64,000 nt of DNA from contig CAWKPB010000004.1 in assembly GCA_963851405.1 (NCBI GenBank), forward strand, positions 62,001 to 126,000, given 5' to 3'. The number at the start of each line of letters is the position of its first letter. Within the stretch, counting starts at the first letter, position 1. The position numbers and the translations under genes are program-made. The notes below the pieces were generated by a model, which saw only the letters and a program-made list of their open reading frames with translations, did not search any database and was not told the origin of the DNA. Positions 44,461 to 53,498 of this stretch are shown piece after piece. The stretch is from JANPBY01 sp963851405. Lineage in GTDB: Bacteria; Actinomycetota; Actinomycetes; DATJPE01.

Positions 44461-45423
44461 CTAGCTGAAGGCGTCCCACGAAACCGAGTAGATGTTCCCG
44501 GTGTAGGCGGAAGCTGCGACCAACATCCCGTGACCGATCTCGACGTCGGCTGGGGAGGGAACCGACGCTACCGTCCGCTTTCCGCAGGACAGGCGCAAGA
44601 CCTCGTCGGTGAACAGCGAGGCCGCGTAGATCGTGCCGTTGCGGGTTACGGCAATCCCCGTTAGAGGTGGCAGCCCACCCCAGGTGCGAACGATCTCACC
44701 GCTTCGCGGGTCCACCTTGTAGATGTGGCCCTCGACCTCGGCGCCGAGACCGGACACGTAGAGGTATCCATCGGGCCCGAGCTCGACATCGGTAGGAACC
44801 GGATCACACCCTGGGTGCTCAGGATCGTTGTTGACCACGCCGGTGCAAGCTCCAGTCGTGATGTTCGGGAACACGACCAACGTCCGCATCGAACCGTTGG
44901 CACCGACCTGGATAATCGCGTTGGCGGCCGAGTCCACAACGTAGGCGCGGTTCCATACCGCTAGCACGGAGTACGGATTCGAGATCGCGTCGACGTCCTG
45001 GGCCTGCCCGTCTGGGTTGTTGGCGTACTCATACGCAAGCAGGTCGGCCTTCACCGACACCCGGCCATCGCGACGCACGCGCACGAGGCGCGCATCGGGC
45101 ACCGGCAGCGTGCCCGGCGATCCGAGGGTCGACGTCGCGAGCACCTGGCCATGGCCCTGAACATCGACGCCTGGAGAGAACCCGAGTCCGTCGGCCAACT
45201 GACGTGTCTTGCCCGACTTGAGGTCGACCCGAGCGACCACCCCCGCAAAGGCGTCGGCGACGTAAAGCGAGTGACCTGGACCGAACGCCACATGCAGCGG
45301 ACCGGCGAAACCGGAGGCGATGACCCGAAGATCGCTGGGATCTGCCGCAGCCGAAGGCGCGATCGTGAGTGACAGCCCGACCGCGGCGATGGCGGTCAAG
45401 CCGATGAACTTCTTGTGTTTCAT
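44461..45423 (-). CDS. Secreted ScyD/ScyE-family beta-propeller protein
   Basis: A 320-residue exported protein with signal MKHKKFIGLTAIAAVGL to about AAA26. Repeated GSLYVADAFAG, AYVVDSAANAI and GYLYVSGLGAE strands form an NHL-like propeller, and PEHPGCDPVPTDVELGPDGYLYVSGL matches the ScyD/ScyE family. A pair of Cys may bridge. The DUF4242 gene lies 57 bases upstream on the same strand. Function in non-cyanobacteria unknown. Confidence 0.85.
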   Translation of the reverse strand: MKHKKFIGLTAIAAVGLSLTIAPSAAADPSDLRVIASGFAGPLHVAFGPGHSLYVADAFAGVVARVDLKSGKTRQLADGLGFSPGVDVQGHGQVLATSTLGSPGTLPVPDARLVRVRRDGRVSVKADLLAYEYANNPDGQAQDVDAISNPYSVLAVWNRAYVVDSAANAIIQVGANGSMRTLVVFPNITTGACTGVVNNDPEHPGCDPVPTDVELGPDGYLYVSGLGAEVEGHIYKVDPRSGEIVRTWGGLPPLTGIAVTRNGTIYAASLFTDEVLRLSCGKRTVASVPSPADVEIGHGMLVAASAYTGNIYSVSWDAFS

Positions 45424-45479
45424 GACTGCTCCCTTGGTTATGGCCGAAGGTAGGTGGGTGAAAACGGCACAGCGCGTTT

Positions 45480-45752
45480 TCAGTGGTAGAAGTACGGATC
45501 GAGCACGCTGACCGGCGCGATCGAGTCGACGGGCAGGCCATTGGCACCAGCAGCAGTGCGGATCGCCTCGGGGTTCGGCGCGTCATAGATGCAGAACGTC
45601 TTGGTCTTGTCGTCGGTGACGTATGAGTGCACCCACGTGACCCCGACATCGGCGTTGTTGCCAACCACACTGAGGCACACCTTCGCGCCGTCGTCGGTGG
45701 TCGGAATTTCGAGGCCATCGGCGAAGGTTCGCTCGACGAGGTAGCGAGGCAT
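45480..45752 (-). CDS. DUF4242 (nickel-binding SCO4226-like) protein
   Basis: A 90-residue protein of DUF4242, the family of the nickel-binding protein SCO4226 of Streptomyces. PRYLVERTFADGLEI at the N terminus and VHSYVTDDKTKTFCIYDAPNPEAIRTAAGANGLPVD (short: TWVHSYVTDDKTKTFCIYDA) are typical. Metal binding is inferred by homology. Cytoplasmic. It precedes the ScyD-like gene and may be in its transcript. Confidence 0.9.
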   Translation of the reverse strand: MPRYLVERTFADGLEIPTTDDGAKVCLSVVGNNADVGVTWVHSYVTDDKTKTFCIYDAPNPEAIRTAAGANGLPVDSIAPVSVLDPYFYH

Positions 45753-45875
45753 TGCGGCTCCTTGGGCCCGCGGACCGCTGATCGGTCCGTCCGAATCAGT
45801 CAGCCATGCGCCGGCGCATCAGACATCGGGACGGCTACCCATGTTGGGTCGGAGAGTTCCCTATTCTGGGGTGCG

Positions 45876-48800
45876 CTAACCGACCGCGGCGAGGTCGCGG
45901 GCTCGCCGCACGGCCTCCAGGCGCGACGAGACCCCGAGCTTGGCCAAGATTGCGGAGACGTGGTGCCCCACGGTCTTCTCCGACAGGTGCAGACGTTCGG
46001 CGATCTCCGCGTTGCGCAGCCCCTCGTCCAGCAGTTCGAGGACATCCAGCTCACGGTCGGTGAGCCCGCCGACGTTCGAGCGTGTACTCAGGCGCGCGCC
46101 GCGCGGCACCTTGGCACCGATGGAGCGCAACTTCGCGTCCGTCCGGTCCACCAGCACCTTGGCCCCCAGCTGGTCAAACCGGGCACGGGCCTCACGCAGA
46201 TCAATCTCGTCGTCGCTGTCGAACAGCGCCCAGGCTGCGCGGTAGGGGGCGCTGGCCTTGGTCCAGAAGTCGGCGGCTTCACGGTGGCGTCCCGTCATGG
46301 ACAGCACCTCGGGTTCTCGCAGACCGTTTGGCGGCGCTTCGATGAGACCGGCCCGCCAGACGAGCAGAGCTAGGTCGGGCAGCAACTCCTCGTCCCAGAG
46401 CCGGATCGCCTCCTCGTACCAGTGGAAAGCGTCAGCGCGCACGGCGTCGTTGTCGCCCTCGAGGAGGTGCGCCTCGCCACGGGCCAGGGCGACGGTCCCC
46501 TGGTACCCGAGTGTCTGGGACTTGGCGATGTAGTCATAGGCCTCGTCGAGATAAGCCCACACATCGTCGCGATCGCCGCGTCGGGCACCGAGCAGCCCGA
46601 TCGCTATCAGCGGTTCGATCCGGCTCGCCCTCCCGGTGTTGCGCACGTAGAGCAGGTCGTGGGCTTCGGCCATGGCTTCGTCCCACCGGCCGAGATCGAG
46701 CTTCATCGACACCACGCCAGCGAGGGCGCACATCAGGTGACCGTTGAGATCGTGATCGGCGGTGTAGCGCACTGCCTCCTCCATCCGGGCGTGCGCCTCG
46801 GGAAAATTGAACTGGACGAAGTGGATCCAAGCGACCGTCTGGTAGATGTTCCCGGCCATGTCTTCTTCGCCGATCTCCAAAGCGATCCGTAGACCCTCCT
46901 CAACCTCGTCGCTGCCGCGCTGCTCCTGGCCGGTCAGGAGGTGGGTCACGCCGAGGTTCGCGAGAGCCCGTGCCTCGACGTCCCGAGCACTGACGCCACG
47001 GGCCATGTCGAGCGCCTTCTCGAGCCAGGCCAAGGCCTGCGAACTCTCCGACGCTCGGAGGTGATGAGCTCCTCGGTAGCGAAGTGTGCGCGCGAGGCGC
47101 GGGCTGGGGCCGGTGCCGTCGAGCAGCGCGACACGCCTCGTCGATGAACGACATGACGTGGCTGTCGTCGCCGATGGTGTAGTACGACTCGTCGATGCCG
47201 AGCAGAGCGTCGACAACTCCAGATCCTCGTCGCGGCCGCGCGCAGGAGTACCACCTGGCTGGTCCCAGGCCGCGATCGCGTCTCGTGCTGGAGGTCGGCG
47301 ATCGTGCACTCATGCGGCCCGTTCGACCGAGCAGCGTGATGGCGCTCTCGGTGTCGAGCAGGTGCGGCGTAGGGCATGGCGCGGCCGTACTGGAACGCGG
47401 CCTCGCGGTGCGATCCGAGGCCGGCTGCCAGGTCGCCGGCGGCGATCGCGAACTCGAGGACCGCTGCGGCCCGTCGCCGGCCATCTCGGCGTGCTCGGCC
47501 AGTCGGGCGAGTGGGCGCGGCGACATCGGCAGCGTTGCGCAGCCGGTCGAGCACCTGCCAGTGCAAGGCGCCGAGGCGTCCGGCGGGTGATCCCCGAGAG
47601 CACCGCCTGGCGGATCAGCTCGTGGCGGAAGGCGTACATCGGTGCGGTCGAAGCGCAGCATTCCCGGCTCACGCACTCGTCGACCGCGTCGGTGTCACGT
47701 CTGGCAGGCCGTGCACCAGCGTCGGTTCGATGCGCGGCGCCGATGACGGCGGCCGTCTCGAGGGCGAGCCGCGCTTGCGGCGAGAGCCGGTGGACGCGGC
47801 GAGGACCGCGTCCTGCACGGTGGCGGGCAGCTGATCTCCGCCGAGGCGAGCACCTCGGTGACGAAGAAGGCGTTGCCGCCGGTCTCGGCTCGACACACCG
47901 GACGGGTCGATCCGGCTGCCCGCCGCCGAGCTCGGCCACCGCCTCGGCGACAGCAGCGGGACGGCATACGCGGCGGACGCTCGGCAATCGAGGCGATGTC
48001 GCCGATCATCACCCGCAGCGGATCGGAGGCCTCGAGGTGCTCGTCGCGGTAGGTGGCGACCACGATGACGGGTCTGTCGGCAGCCGCCGGCCGACAGGAA
48101 CCGCAAGAGGTCGAGGGTCGACACGTCGGCCCAGTGCAGGTCCTCGAGCACGAGCACGGTGGGCCCGCCGTCCTCCAGCGCCGCCAGCGTGGCGTCGAAC
48201 AGGCCGTCGCGCTCGCCGGAGCGCAGCAGCTCGCCGACCGAGCGGGTCGAGCTGGCGGCGCGATGTCGACGAGCGGGCCGAGCGGTCGCGGCGACGACGA
48301 GCGGGTCGCAGGCACCCCACAGCACCGCTGGAGCGCTCACGTGCTTGCCGCCGCCCATTCGCGGACCAGGGCCGACTTCCCGACCCCCGTCTCGCCGTGC
48401 ACGAGGACCAGGCGCCCGGAACCGGCAAGCGCCTCCTCGTGGAGTTCGTGCAGCGACTCCACGCACTGGGCTCTCTCGACGAGCGCCACGCGCTGAGCGT
48501 ACGCGCGGTCACTACTGGACGCAGGAAGAAACTGAGACACGCCAGGTGCCTCGAGGGCGGGGTCTTGAGCGAGCACGCGCCGTTCGATCTCCTGCAGTTG
48601 AGGCCCGGGGTCGACGCCGAGCTCGTCGGCCAGCACCGCCCGAGCCCGTTGGTAGGACGCCAACGCATCACCTTGTCGACCAACGCGGTACTGAGCACAC
48701 ATCAGCAACGCCCAGAAAGCCTCGCGCATCGGGTGCCAGCGCACCAAAGCCTCCAGCTCGGCAACCGGTGACACGACGTTGGGCCTCCCCAAGTCGGCGG

Positions 48801-49290
48801 TGATCCGGCGCTCGAGGGCGTCCAGGCGCAGTCCGGCAAGCCGGTCGGCCTCGGCCTCGAGTGGTTCGCAGCCGACGAACTCTGCGTACGGCGTACCGCG
48901 CCACAGGTCGAGGGCACCGCCGACCAACGAGCTGGCCTCGTCCAGCCGCCCCTGGGCCAGGGCGTGGCCACCCAGGGCGACGTCACGCTCGAACACCTGC
49001 GAATCGACGGTCTCCTTTTCAACGTCGAGGACGTAGCCGTGGCGACCCGTGCGGATCACATCGGGGGTCGGAAGGTCTCTCCGCAGGCGGGCGATGTGCG
49101 ACTGCAACGTCGCGGGGGCGGCCGTCGGGGCGCCTTCGCCCCATAAGGCGTCAACCAGCCGGTCACCGCCCACCTCCCGCCCCGGCGTGAGCGCCAGCAT
49201 GGCGAGCAGTCGTCGCGGCAGGGGGCCGTGCACCTCGACGGGACGTCCGCTGTGGCTGACCTCAAGGGTGCCAAGTACCCAGATCTCCAT
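45876..49290 (-). pseudogene. SARP/AfsR-type regulator with AAA and LuxR domains (multiple frameshifts)
   Basis: A large regulator of about 1,138 codons. The N-terminal 313 residues from the ATG at 49290 are intact: winged HTH (EIWVLGTLEVSHSGRPVEV...LQSHIARLRRDL), a BTAD domain (AFWALLMCAQYRVGRQGDALASYQRAR), then Walker A HGETGVGKSALVREWAA. The C-terminal 400 or so residues from about 47,100 down are also intact: TPR-like repeats, then a LuxR HTH (LTDRELDVLELLDEGLRNAEIAERLHLSEKTVGHHVSAILAKLG, seen as LTDRELDVLELL and KTVGHHVSAIL). The 1.25 kb between (47,100-48,355), covering the AAA/NB-ARC region, switches among all three frames many times, although each frame fragment retains recognisable sequence such as VLVLEDLHWADVSTLDLLRF and AETGGNAFFVTEVLASAE. 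Poor sequence in this stretch is more likely than decay. Confidence 0.8.
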
Positions 49291-49326
49291 GAGTTGACCG
49301 TAGGAAACCCGACGGCACCTGCGCGA

Positions 49327-49340
49327 GGGGAGAAATCCCC
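49327..49340. other. Small hairpin with GAAA loop upstream of the SARP gene
   Basis: GGGGA and TCCCC form a 5-bp stem with a GAAA loop, about 37 bases upstream of the SARP-LuxR start. Role unknown; may be chance. Confidence 0.25.
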
Positions 49341-49377
49341 ACATTGGACTTGCAGCCGTCCTCCAGCCGCAGGGGGC

Positions 49378-49407
49378 GGATGCCCGAACGGATGCCAGCG
49401 GGATGCC
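49378..49407. repeat. Three direct GGATGCC heptamers, candidate SARP binding site
   Basis: GGATGCC starts at 49378, 49390 and 49401, that is with periods of 12 and 11 bases. Actinobacterial SARP regulators bind tandem heptamers about 11 bases apart. This lies in the divergent region between a SARP-type regulator and a small secreted/membrane protein gene. Confidence 0.5.
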
Positions 49408-49486
49408 AGAGCCTCAGCCAAGAGTTCCTCCCAGCCACCAACCGGAGGCGAGACGAGATCCAACACCAGATGCCAAGGAGATCGAC

Positions 49487-49882
49487 ATGGCGACCACGAC
49501 CACACCGACCGCCTCACCCACGACGCTGCGCCCAACAACGTCACCGTCGGCGGCACCGCTGACCCATCGCCAGCGAGCAGCGATCATCGCCGGCGGCCTG
49601 CTGCTCCTCTCGGTGGCCGCGGTCGGCAGTATCGCCGCCTACAACGCAAACCACACCGAGGCCGTCGTGCCAGCGACATCACCGGGTGCCACTCACGGCG
49701 CGACTGACCTGCAGATGATGGTCCACGGCCAGGCGGGTTCGCTGACCACCTCGCAAGGAGGAGCGATCACGTGGACTACCCCACGCGGCCCGTCCGCCGC
49801 GTCCTTGCCAGGCATTGAGGTCTCGCACGGCCACGAGCCGACGGTGGCGTCCGGGTTCAACCAGCCGGCCACGGTGGGCTGA
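49487..49882 (+). CDS. Small Thr/Pro-rich single-pass membrane or secreted protein
   Basis: A 131-residue protein with a Thr/Pro/Ser-rich N-terminal stretch, one hydrophobic helix (AAIIAGGLLLLSVAAVGSIAAY), and a Ser/Gly/His-containing outer part (VHGQAGSLTTSQGGAI, VSHGHEPTVASGFNQPATVG). No known domain. Its ATG at 49487 follows AAGGAG by 6 bases. It is divergent from the SARP-LuxR regulator, with the direct repeats between, so it may be that regulator's target. Function unknown. Confidence 0.75.
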   Translation: MATTTTPTASPTTLRPTTSPSAAPLTHRQRAAIIAGGLLLLSVAAVGSIAAYNANHTEAVVPATSPGATHGATDLQMMVHGQAGSLTTSQGGAITWTTPRGPSAASLPGIEVSHGHEPTVASGFNQPATVG

Positions 49883-49899
49883 CGCTCTACAGTCAATGC

Positions 49900-50472
49900 G
49901 TGCCCCAGCCACAGGTCCGACCGGCGACTCGCGACGATCGCGATCAGGTCGCTGAGACCGTGAGCGCAGCCTTCGTTGACGACCCCGCGTTCACGTACTT
50001 CTTCGGTACGGAGCGCTTCGAGGAATCGGCTGGCGTTTTCGCCCGCTACCTCTTCGACCGGCGCATCGGCCTCGGCGGCGTGTGGGTCATCGACGCAGGC
50101 GCCTCGGTTTCGATGTGGAATCCACCCAGCGTGGAGCCAACCCCGACCCCGGCCCCGGCGCTCGATCTCCCCGCCGATGCGCTGGCGCGCATCGATCGCT
50201 ACGAGGACGTCGTCCATCACGTGCTGCCGACCACACCCCACTGGTATCTCGGGGTCCTGGCCACGCACCCGCGCTCGGCAGGAAACAAGTGGGGACGAGC
50301 CGTCATGGCTGCGGGGCTGGCAGCGGCTGAAGCTGATGGCGTACCAGCGTTCCTTGAGACCACGAACGACGCCAACGTCGGCCTCTACGAACGCGCCGGG
50401 TGGGTCGTGGTTCACACCGAGACCGTAGAAACCCTCAACATCCGGATCATGCGCTACCCGGCGTCACTGTAG
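49900..50472 (+). CDS. GNAT family N-acetyltransferase
   Basis: A 190-residue acetyltransferase. The N-terminal VRPATRDDRDQVAETVSAAFVDDPAFTYFF and the late GVLATHPRSAGNKWGRAVMAAGLAAAEADGVPAFLETTNDANVGLYERAGWVVV (short: NKWGRAVMAAGL, NVGLYERAGW) match the GNAT fold, but the acetyl-CoA loop reads NKWGRA, not the canonical Q/RxxGxG/A. GTG start at 49900, 17 bases after the preceding stop. Substrate unknown. Confidence 0.85.
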   Translation: MPQPQVRPATRDDRDQVAETVSAAFVDDPAFTYFFGTERFEESAGVFARYLFDRRIGLGGVWVIDAGASVSMWNPPSVEPTPTPAPALDLPADALARIDRYEDVVHHVLPTTPHWYLGVLATHPRSAGNKWGRAVMAAGLAAAEADGVPAFLETTNDANVGLYERAGWVVVHTETVETLNIRIMRYPASL

Positions 50473-50487
50473 GACCCTTGGCCCCGC

Positions 50488-51690
50488 TCAGCCGAAGACC
50501 GAGAGACGCTGCTGCTTCTGGCCGCCGATCCTCGTGAAATCCCCACCAGCGAACAACCGTCCGCCAGAGACGGCCAACGCGAACACCCCCAGGTTGCTGT
50601 TAGCTCCGGGGTTCCATGCGTCCGAAACGCCGGTGGCGGCATCGAAGGCTACGAGCTTGTGGCGAGTGGCTTCGTTAGCTGCGCACCCAAACCCGCCACC
50701 CGTCCCCGTCCCGCTCGTCGTGTTGCCCTCGCAGAGTTGGTCAAAATGACCACCGGCGAAAATCGTGCTGCCGAGAAGGGCTACGGACTGCACGCCGCCA
50801 TCAGTTTGGCGTTGCCAAATGCGGTTGCCGTTTGGCAGGCCATGTGCCGCCACGTGGCCGCCTGCGCCGTCTCCCCCTAGGTAGATCCGGTCTGCTGTCA
50901 CGGCCATCGACCACACGGAATATCCCGGCTTCCAGTTCCAGGACTTGACCTCCCCGCTCACCGGGTCGAGGTTCGCGAGATGGCGGGACCGGCTGCTTCC
51001 ACTCACTGAGAAGAAGTCCCCACCTGCGTAGACGGACGACCCGTTCAGTGCCACGGCCAGCGAGCGCACCTTTGCGTCTGCTTCCGGCTTCCATATGGAG
51101 TCCAGGACACCTGACACGCTGACCGCCGCGAGCTTGGTACGGGCGACGCCATCAACCTTCTTGAAGGTCCCGCCCAAGTAGACACGCGAGCCCAAGGTCG
51201 CCAGTGCGTACACCTTGCCGGCGACGGAGGGAGCCCAGGACTGGACGGCCCCGGAGGACGCATTCAAGGCAACAGCGCGCTTACGCTTGACCCCCGAGAC
51301 ATAGGCGAATCGGCCGCCCGCGTAAATCGTCGTTCCGTCCGGAGATGCCGCCAGCGCGTAGACATCTCGGTCTGCGCTGGGATTCCAGCTCAGGACCGCT
51401 CCAGTGTCGCGATTGATCGCCGCGAGTCGGTTGCGAGCGATCTCACCGGAGCCGCTCGCGGCACCCGACGGCCGCAAAGAGGTGAATTTCCCGGCGATGT
51501 ACAAGACGTTGCCGACCGGGAGGATCGCTGTCACGCGGCCGTTGGCCTGATAACTAGTGCCGGGAACCTCGGCCAGCCCGGTGTCTGCCGATGCGGCGGA
51601 CGGCAGGGCCACGACAGCAGCCGCGGACATCAGCAGCCCGGTACCTAGTGCCATGAGACGACGCGGGCGTGACGAGACCGTGCGCTGCAA
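50488..51690 (-). CDS. Secreted beta-propeller protein (DUF5122-like repeats)
   Basis: A 400-residue exported protein with a signal ending near SAASA, followed by seven or so repeats of the type YAGGRFAYVSGVKRKRAVALNASSGAVQSWAP (short forms YLGGTFKKVDGVARTKLAAV and FAGGDFTRIGG), i.e. a delta-60 or DUF5122-type propeller. Cysteines occur only in one late loop (LCEGNTT...GFGCAANEA). Start: a TTG at 51690 sits 4 bases after GGAGG; a GTG-like longer frame lacks a site. Function unknown. Confidence 0.82.
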   Translation of the reverse strand: MQRTVSSRPRRLMALGTGLLMSAAAVVALPSAASADTGLAEVPGTSYQANGRVTAILPVGNVLYIAGKFTSLRPSGAASGSGEIARNRLAAINRDTGAVLSWNPSADRDVYALAASPDGTTIYAGGRFAYVSGVKRKRAVALNASSGAVQSWAPSVAGKVYALATLGSRVYLGGTFKKVDGVARTKLAAVSVSGVLDSIWKPEADAKVRSLAVALNGSSVYAGGDFFSVSGSSRSRHLANLDPVSGEVKSWNWKPGYSVWSMAVTADRIYLGGDGAGGHVAAHGLPNGNRIWQRQTDGGVQSVALLGSTIFAGGHFDQLCEGNTTSGTGTGGGFGCAANEATRHKLVAFDAATGVSDAWNPGANSNLGVFALAVSGGRLFAGGDFTRIGGQKQQRLSVFG

Positions 51691-52038
51691 AACTCCTCCA
51701 GAAGTGTGTTCGAGACCAATTTGCACCGTAGGCGTGACCTCGGGCGGGCACAACCCGCAGCGATCACTCGCCTGGGTGATGCCCGGTTCAACCGTTCGAG
51801 GGCCCATCACACGCCGACAGGTCGGAACGGTGATAGGTCAGGGTCGTCGGGTGCGGTGTGCGCAAGTGTCGATGTGGGGTGGCTGTGTTGCTGGTCGGGG
51901 TGGATGCGGTGGTGGACGTATGGCGGCGCGAGGGCGCATGAAGCAGGTGGCGAGTGCCGGGAAAGCGCCCCTCTCTCGACCGGAAACGGTCCGCTTCTCG
52001 GCATTCGCCGCGGGGAACAACAGGCCCGGTACGACCCA
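51691..52038. other. 348-bp stretch without recognised gene
   Basis: The part 51830-51940 is unusually G- and T-rich on the plus strand compared with its flanks. A minus-strand frame ending VGV at 51807 with YVHHRIHPDQQHSHPTSTLA might be a worn-down coding remnant. I see no hairpin, repeat or promoter that stands out. Confidence 0.4.
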
Positions 52039-52572
52039 TCAGGTCTCGGGCACATCCCGTGCGGGCCAGCCCCGCCAGGGGACGAACCGCGGCGTGCGTC
52101 GGGCGTACGCGACATAGTCGGGGAACCGCTCGACGAGCCGCTGCTCCTCCCATCGCGCTTTGCCCTCGATCAGCACGAGCAGCAGGAGCCCCACCACCGC
52201 GACCAGAACACTCCCGGACGCGACGACCTGAGACAGCGCGAAGAGGAGCAATCCGGAGTAGATCGGGTGCCGTACCAAGCGATAGAGCCCACCGGTGCGC
52301 AGGGTCGCGTGATCGTTGGGCAGCGGCGCAGCGGTGAGTCCACGGCGCAGGCTCAGCGCGGCGACGATCATGAGGAGGATCCCGGCCCAGGTACCCACGG
52401 CGCAGAGGTCTCTGAGCCCAGACGAAACCGGCCAGGCGTCGCCGTTGGGCAGGACGACCAGGGCGACGATGAGGACGAACTGCCCAGCCACCAACAATCG
52501 GGCAGTGCGTCGTTGCTTGGCCGACACATTTGGTCGCTGGTCGCTGCCCTCAAGCCCACTTCCCGTCGTCAT
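52039..52572 (-). CDS. Isoprenylcysteine methyltransferase-like membrane protein
   Basis: A 177-residue integral membrane protein with four or so helices. The family signature is VRHPIYSGLLLFALSQ with its HP motif, then EEQRLVERFPDYVAYARRTPRFVPW at the C terminus, as in phospholipid/isoprenylcysteine carboxyl methyltransferases (ICMT/PEMT). SAM-dependent methylation is implied; the substrate is unknown, since bacteria lack prenylated CaaX proteins of the usual kind. ATG at 52572. Confidence 0.88.
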   Translation of the reverse strand: MTTGSGLEGSDQRPNVSAKQRRTARLLVAGQFVLIVALVVLPNGDAWPVSSGLRDLCAVGTWAGILLMIVAALSLRRGLTAAPLPNDHATLRTGGLYRLVRHPIYSGLLLFALSQVVASGSVLVAVVGLLLLVLIEGKARWEEQRLVERFPDYVAYARRTPRFVPWRGWPARDVPET

Positions 52573-52811
52573 GGCCCCAGTGTGACGGGCGGTGGCCATG
52601 GCTTCCCCAGCAGCGCGCCAACGTGAACGTGGGCGGTCACCTGGACTCCGTCGAGAGCGTCTCGGTCTCGGTGCTTGTCCAGCGGCTTGGGCGCCTCGCC
52701 GACACGCGAATGAGGGTGATCTGCTCGGCGCTCGCCATCGCCGTCGATTGCACGTGACCGCGCACTCCCACCGGAAACGGGACTGTTGACCTGTCTCATG
52801 ATTGATGATTG

Positions 52812-52845
52812 CCTCATACCATTCGGATTATCGAATGCCATGAGG
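52812..52845. promoter_or_regulatory. 34-bp palindrome overlapping the TetR gene's ribosome site
   Basis: Arms CCTCATACCATTCG and CGAATGCCATGAGG around GATTAT match at 12 of 14 pairs. It ends 8 bases before the TetR ATG, covering the GAGGAG ribosome site, so autorepression by the TetR product is likely. Confidence 0.75.
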
Positions 52846-52853
52846 AGAAGTCG

Positions 52854-53498
52854 ATGAGTCTGACCACAACGCGGACCCGCTCCGCCCGGGTCGAGGCACG
52901 TCGCGCTCAGACCCAACGCGAGATCCTCGAATCCGCCTGGCAGCTCGCGGCCGACTCCGGGCTCGAGGCGCTGTCCTTGCGCCAGATCGCCGCCAACCTC
53001 GGAATGCAAGCCCCCTCGCTCTACTCGTACTTTCCGAGCAAGGCAGCCATCCTCGATGCGTTGTTCATCGACGGCTACCACCAACTCGACAACGCCCTCG
53101 ACGAGGCGCGAGAAACGATGCCGAAGAAGGCTTCGGCTCGGCAGCGACTCACCTCGATCCTGCAGGCGTGGATTGACTTCTGCCAGGCCGCTCCGGCCCG
53201 CTACCAACTGCTGTTCACCAGGGCAGTGCCAGGGTGGCGCCCCTCCGTCGAGGCCTACGCCGCCAGCCTGGCGAACTATGAGCGACTACGCGACGATCTC
53301 GCCCTTGCTGGCGTCACTCACCCCGACGACATCGACCTTTGTACGGCGCTCGCCGCTGGCCTCGTTGCGCAGCAAATGGCGAACGATCCGGACGGCGACC
53401 GCTGGTCCAGGCTCATCGAAGATGTCGTGGACATGTTCCTGAGGCACACCGCACTGCGCGCCCGGCGCTCGCCCCGACTCAGCGAAGGGATCTCATGA
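52854..53498 (+). CDS. TetR/AcrR family transcriptional regulator
   Basis: A 214-residue repressor. The HTH is TQREILESAWQLAADSGLEALSLRQIAANLGMQAPSLYSYFPSKAAILDALF (short: LRQIAANLGM and LYSYFPSKAAI), and the C-terminal half is a TetR_C-like ligand domain. ATG at 52854 after GAGGAGAAG. A strong palindrome overlaps its start site. Its stop overlaps the next gene (ATGA), so it probably controls that mycothiol-linked enzyme. Confidence 0.94.
   Translation: MSLTTTRTRSARVEARRAQTQREILESAWQLAADSGLEALSLRQIAANLGMQAPSLYSYFPSKAAILDALFIDGYHQLDNALDEARETMPKKASARQRLTSILQAWIDFCQAAPARYQLLFTRAVPGWRPSVEAYAASLANYERLRDDLALAGVTHPDDIDLCTALAAGLVAQQMANDPDGDRWSRLIEDVVDMFLRHTALRARRSPRLSEGIS

Noticed and set aside
47086..48771. 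Plus-strand frame of 561 codons opposite the SARP-LuxR gene
   Set aside because: Arg/Gly/Ser-rich shadow; fragments of the AAA domain are readable on the minus strand, though in broken frames.
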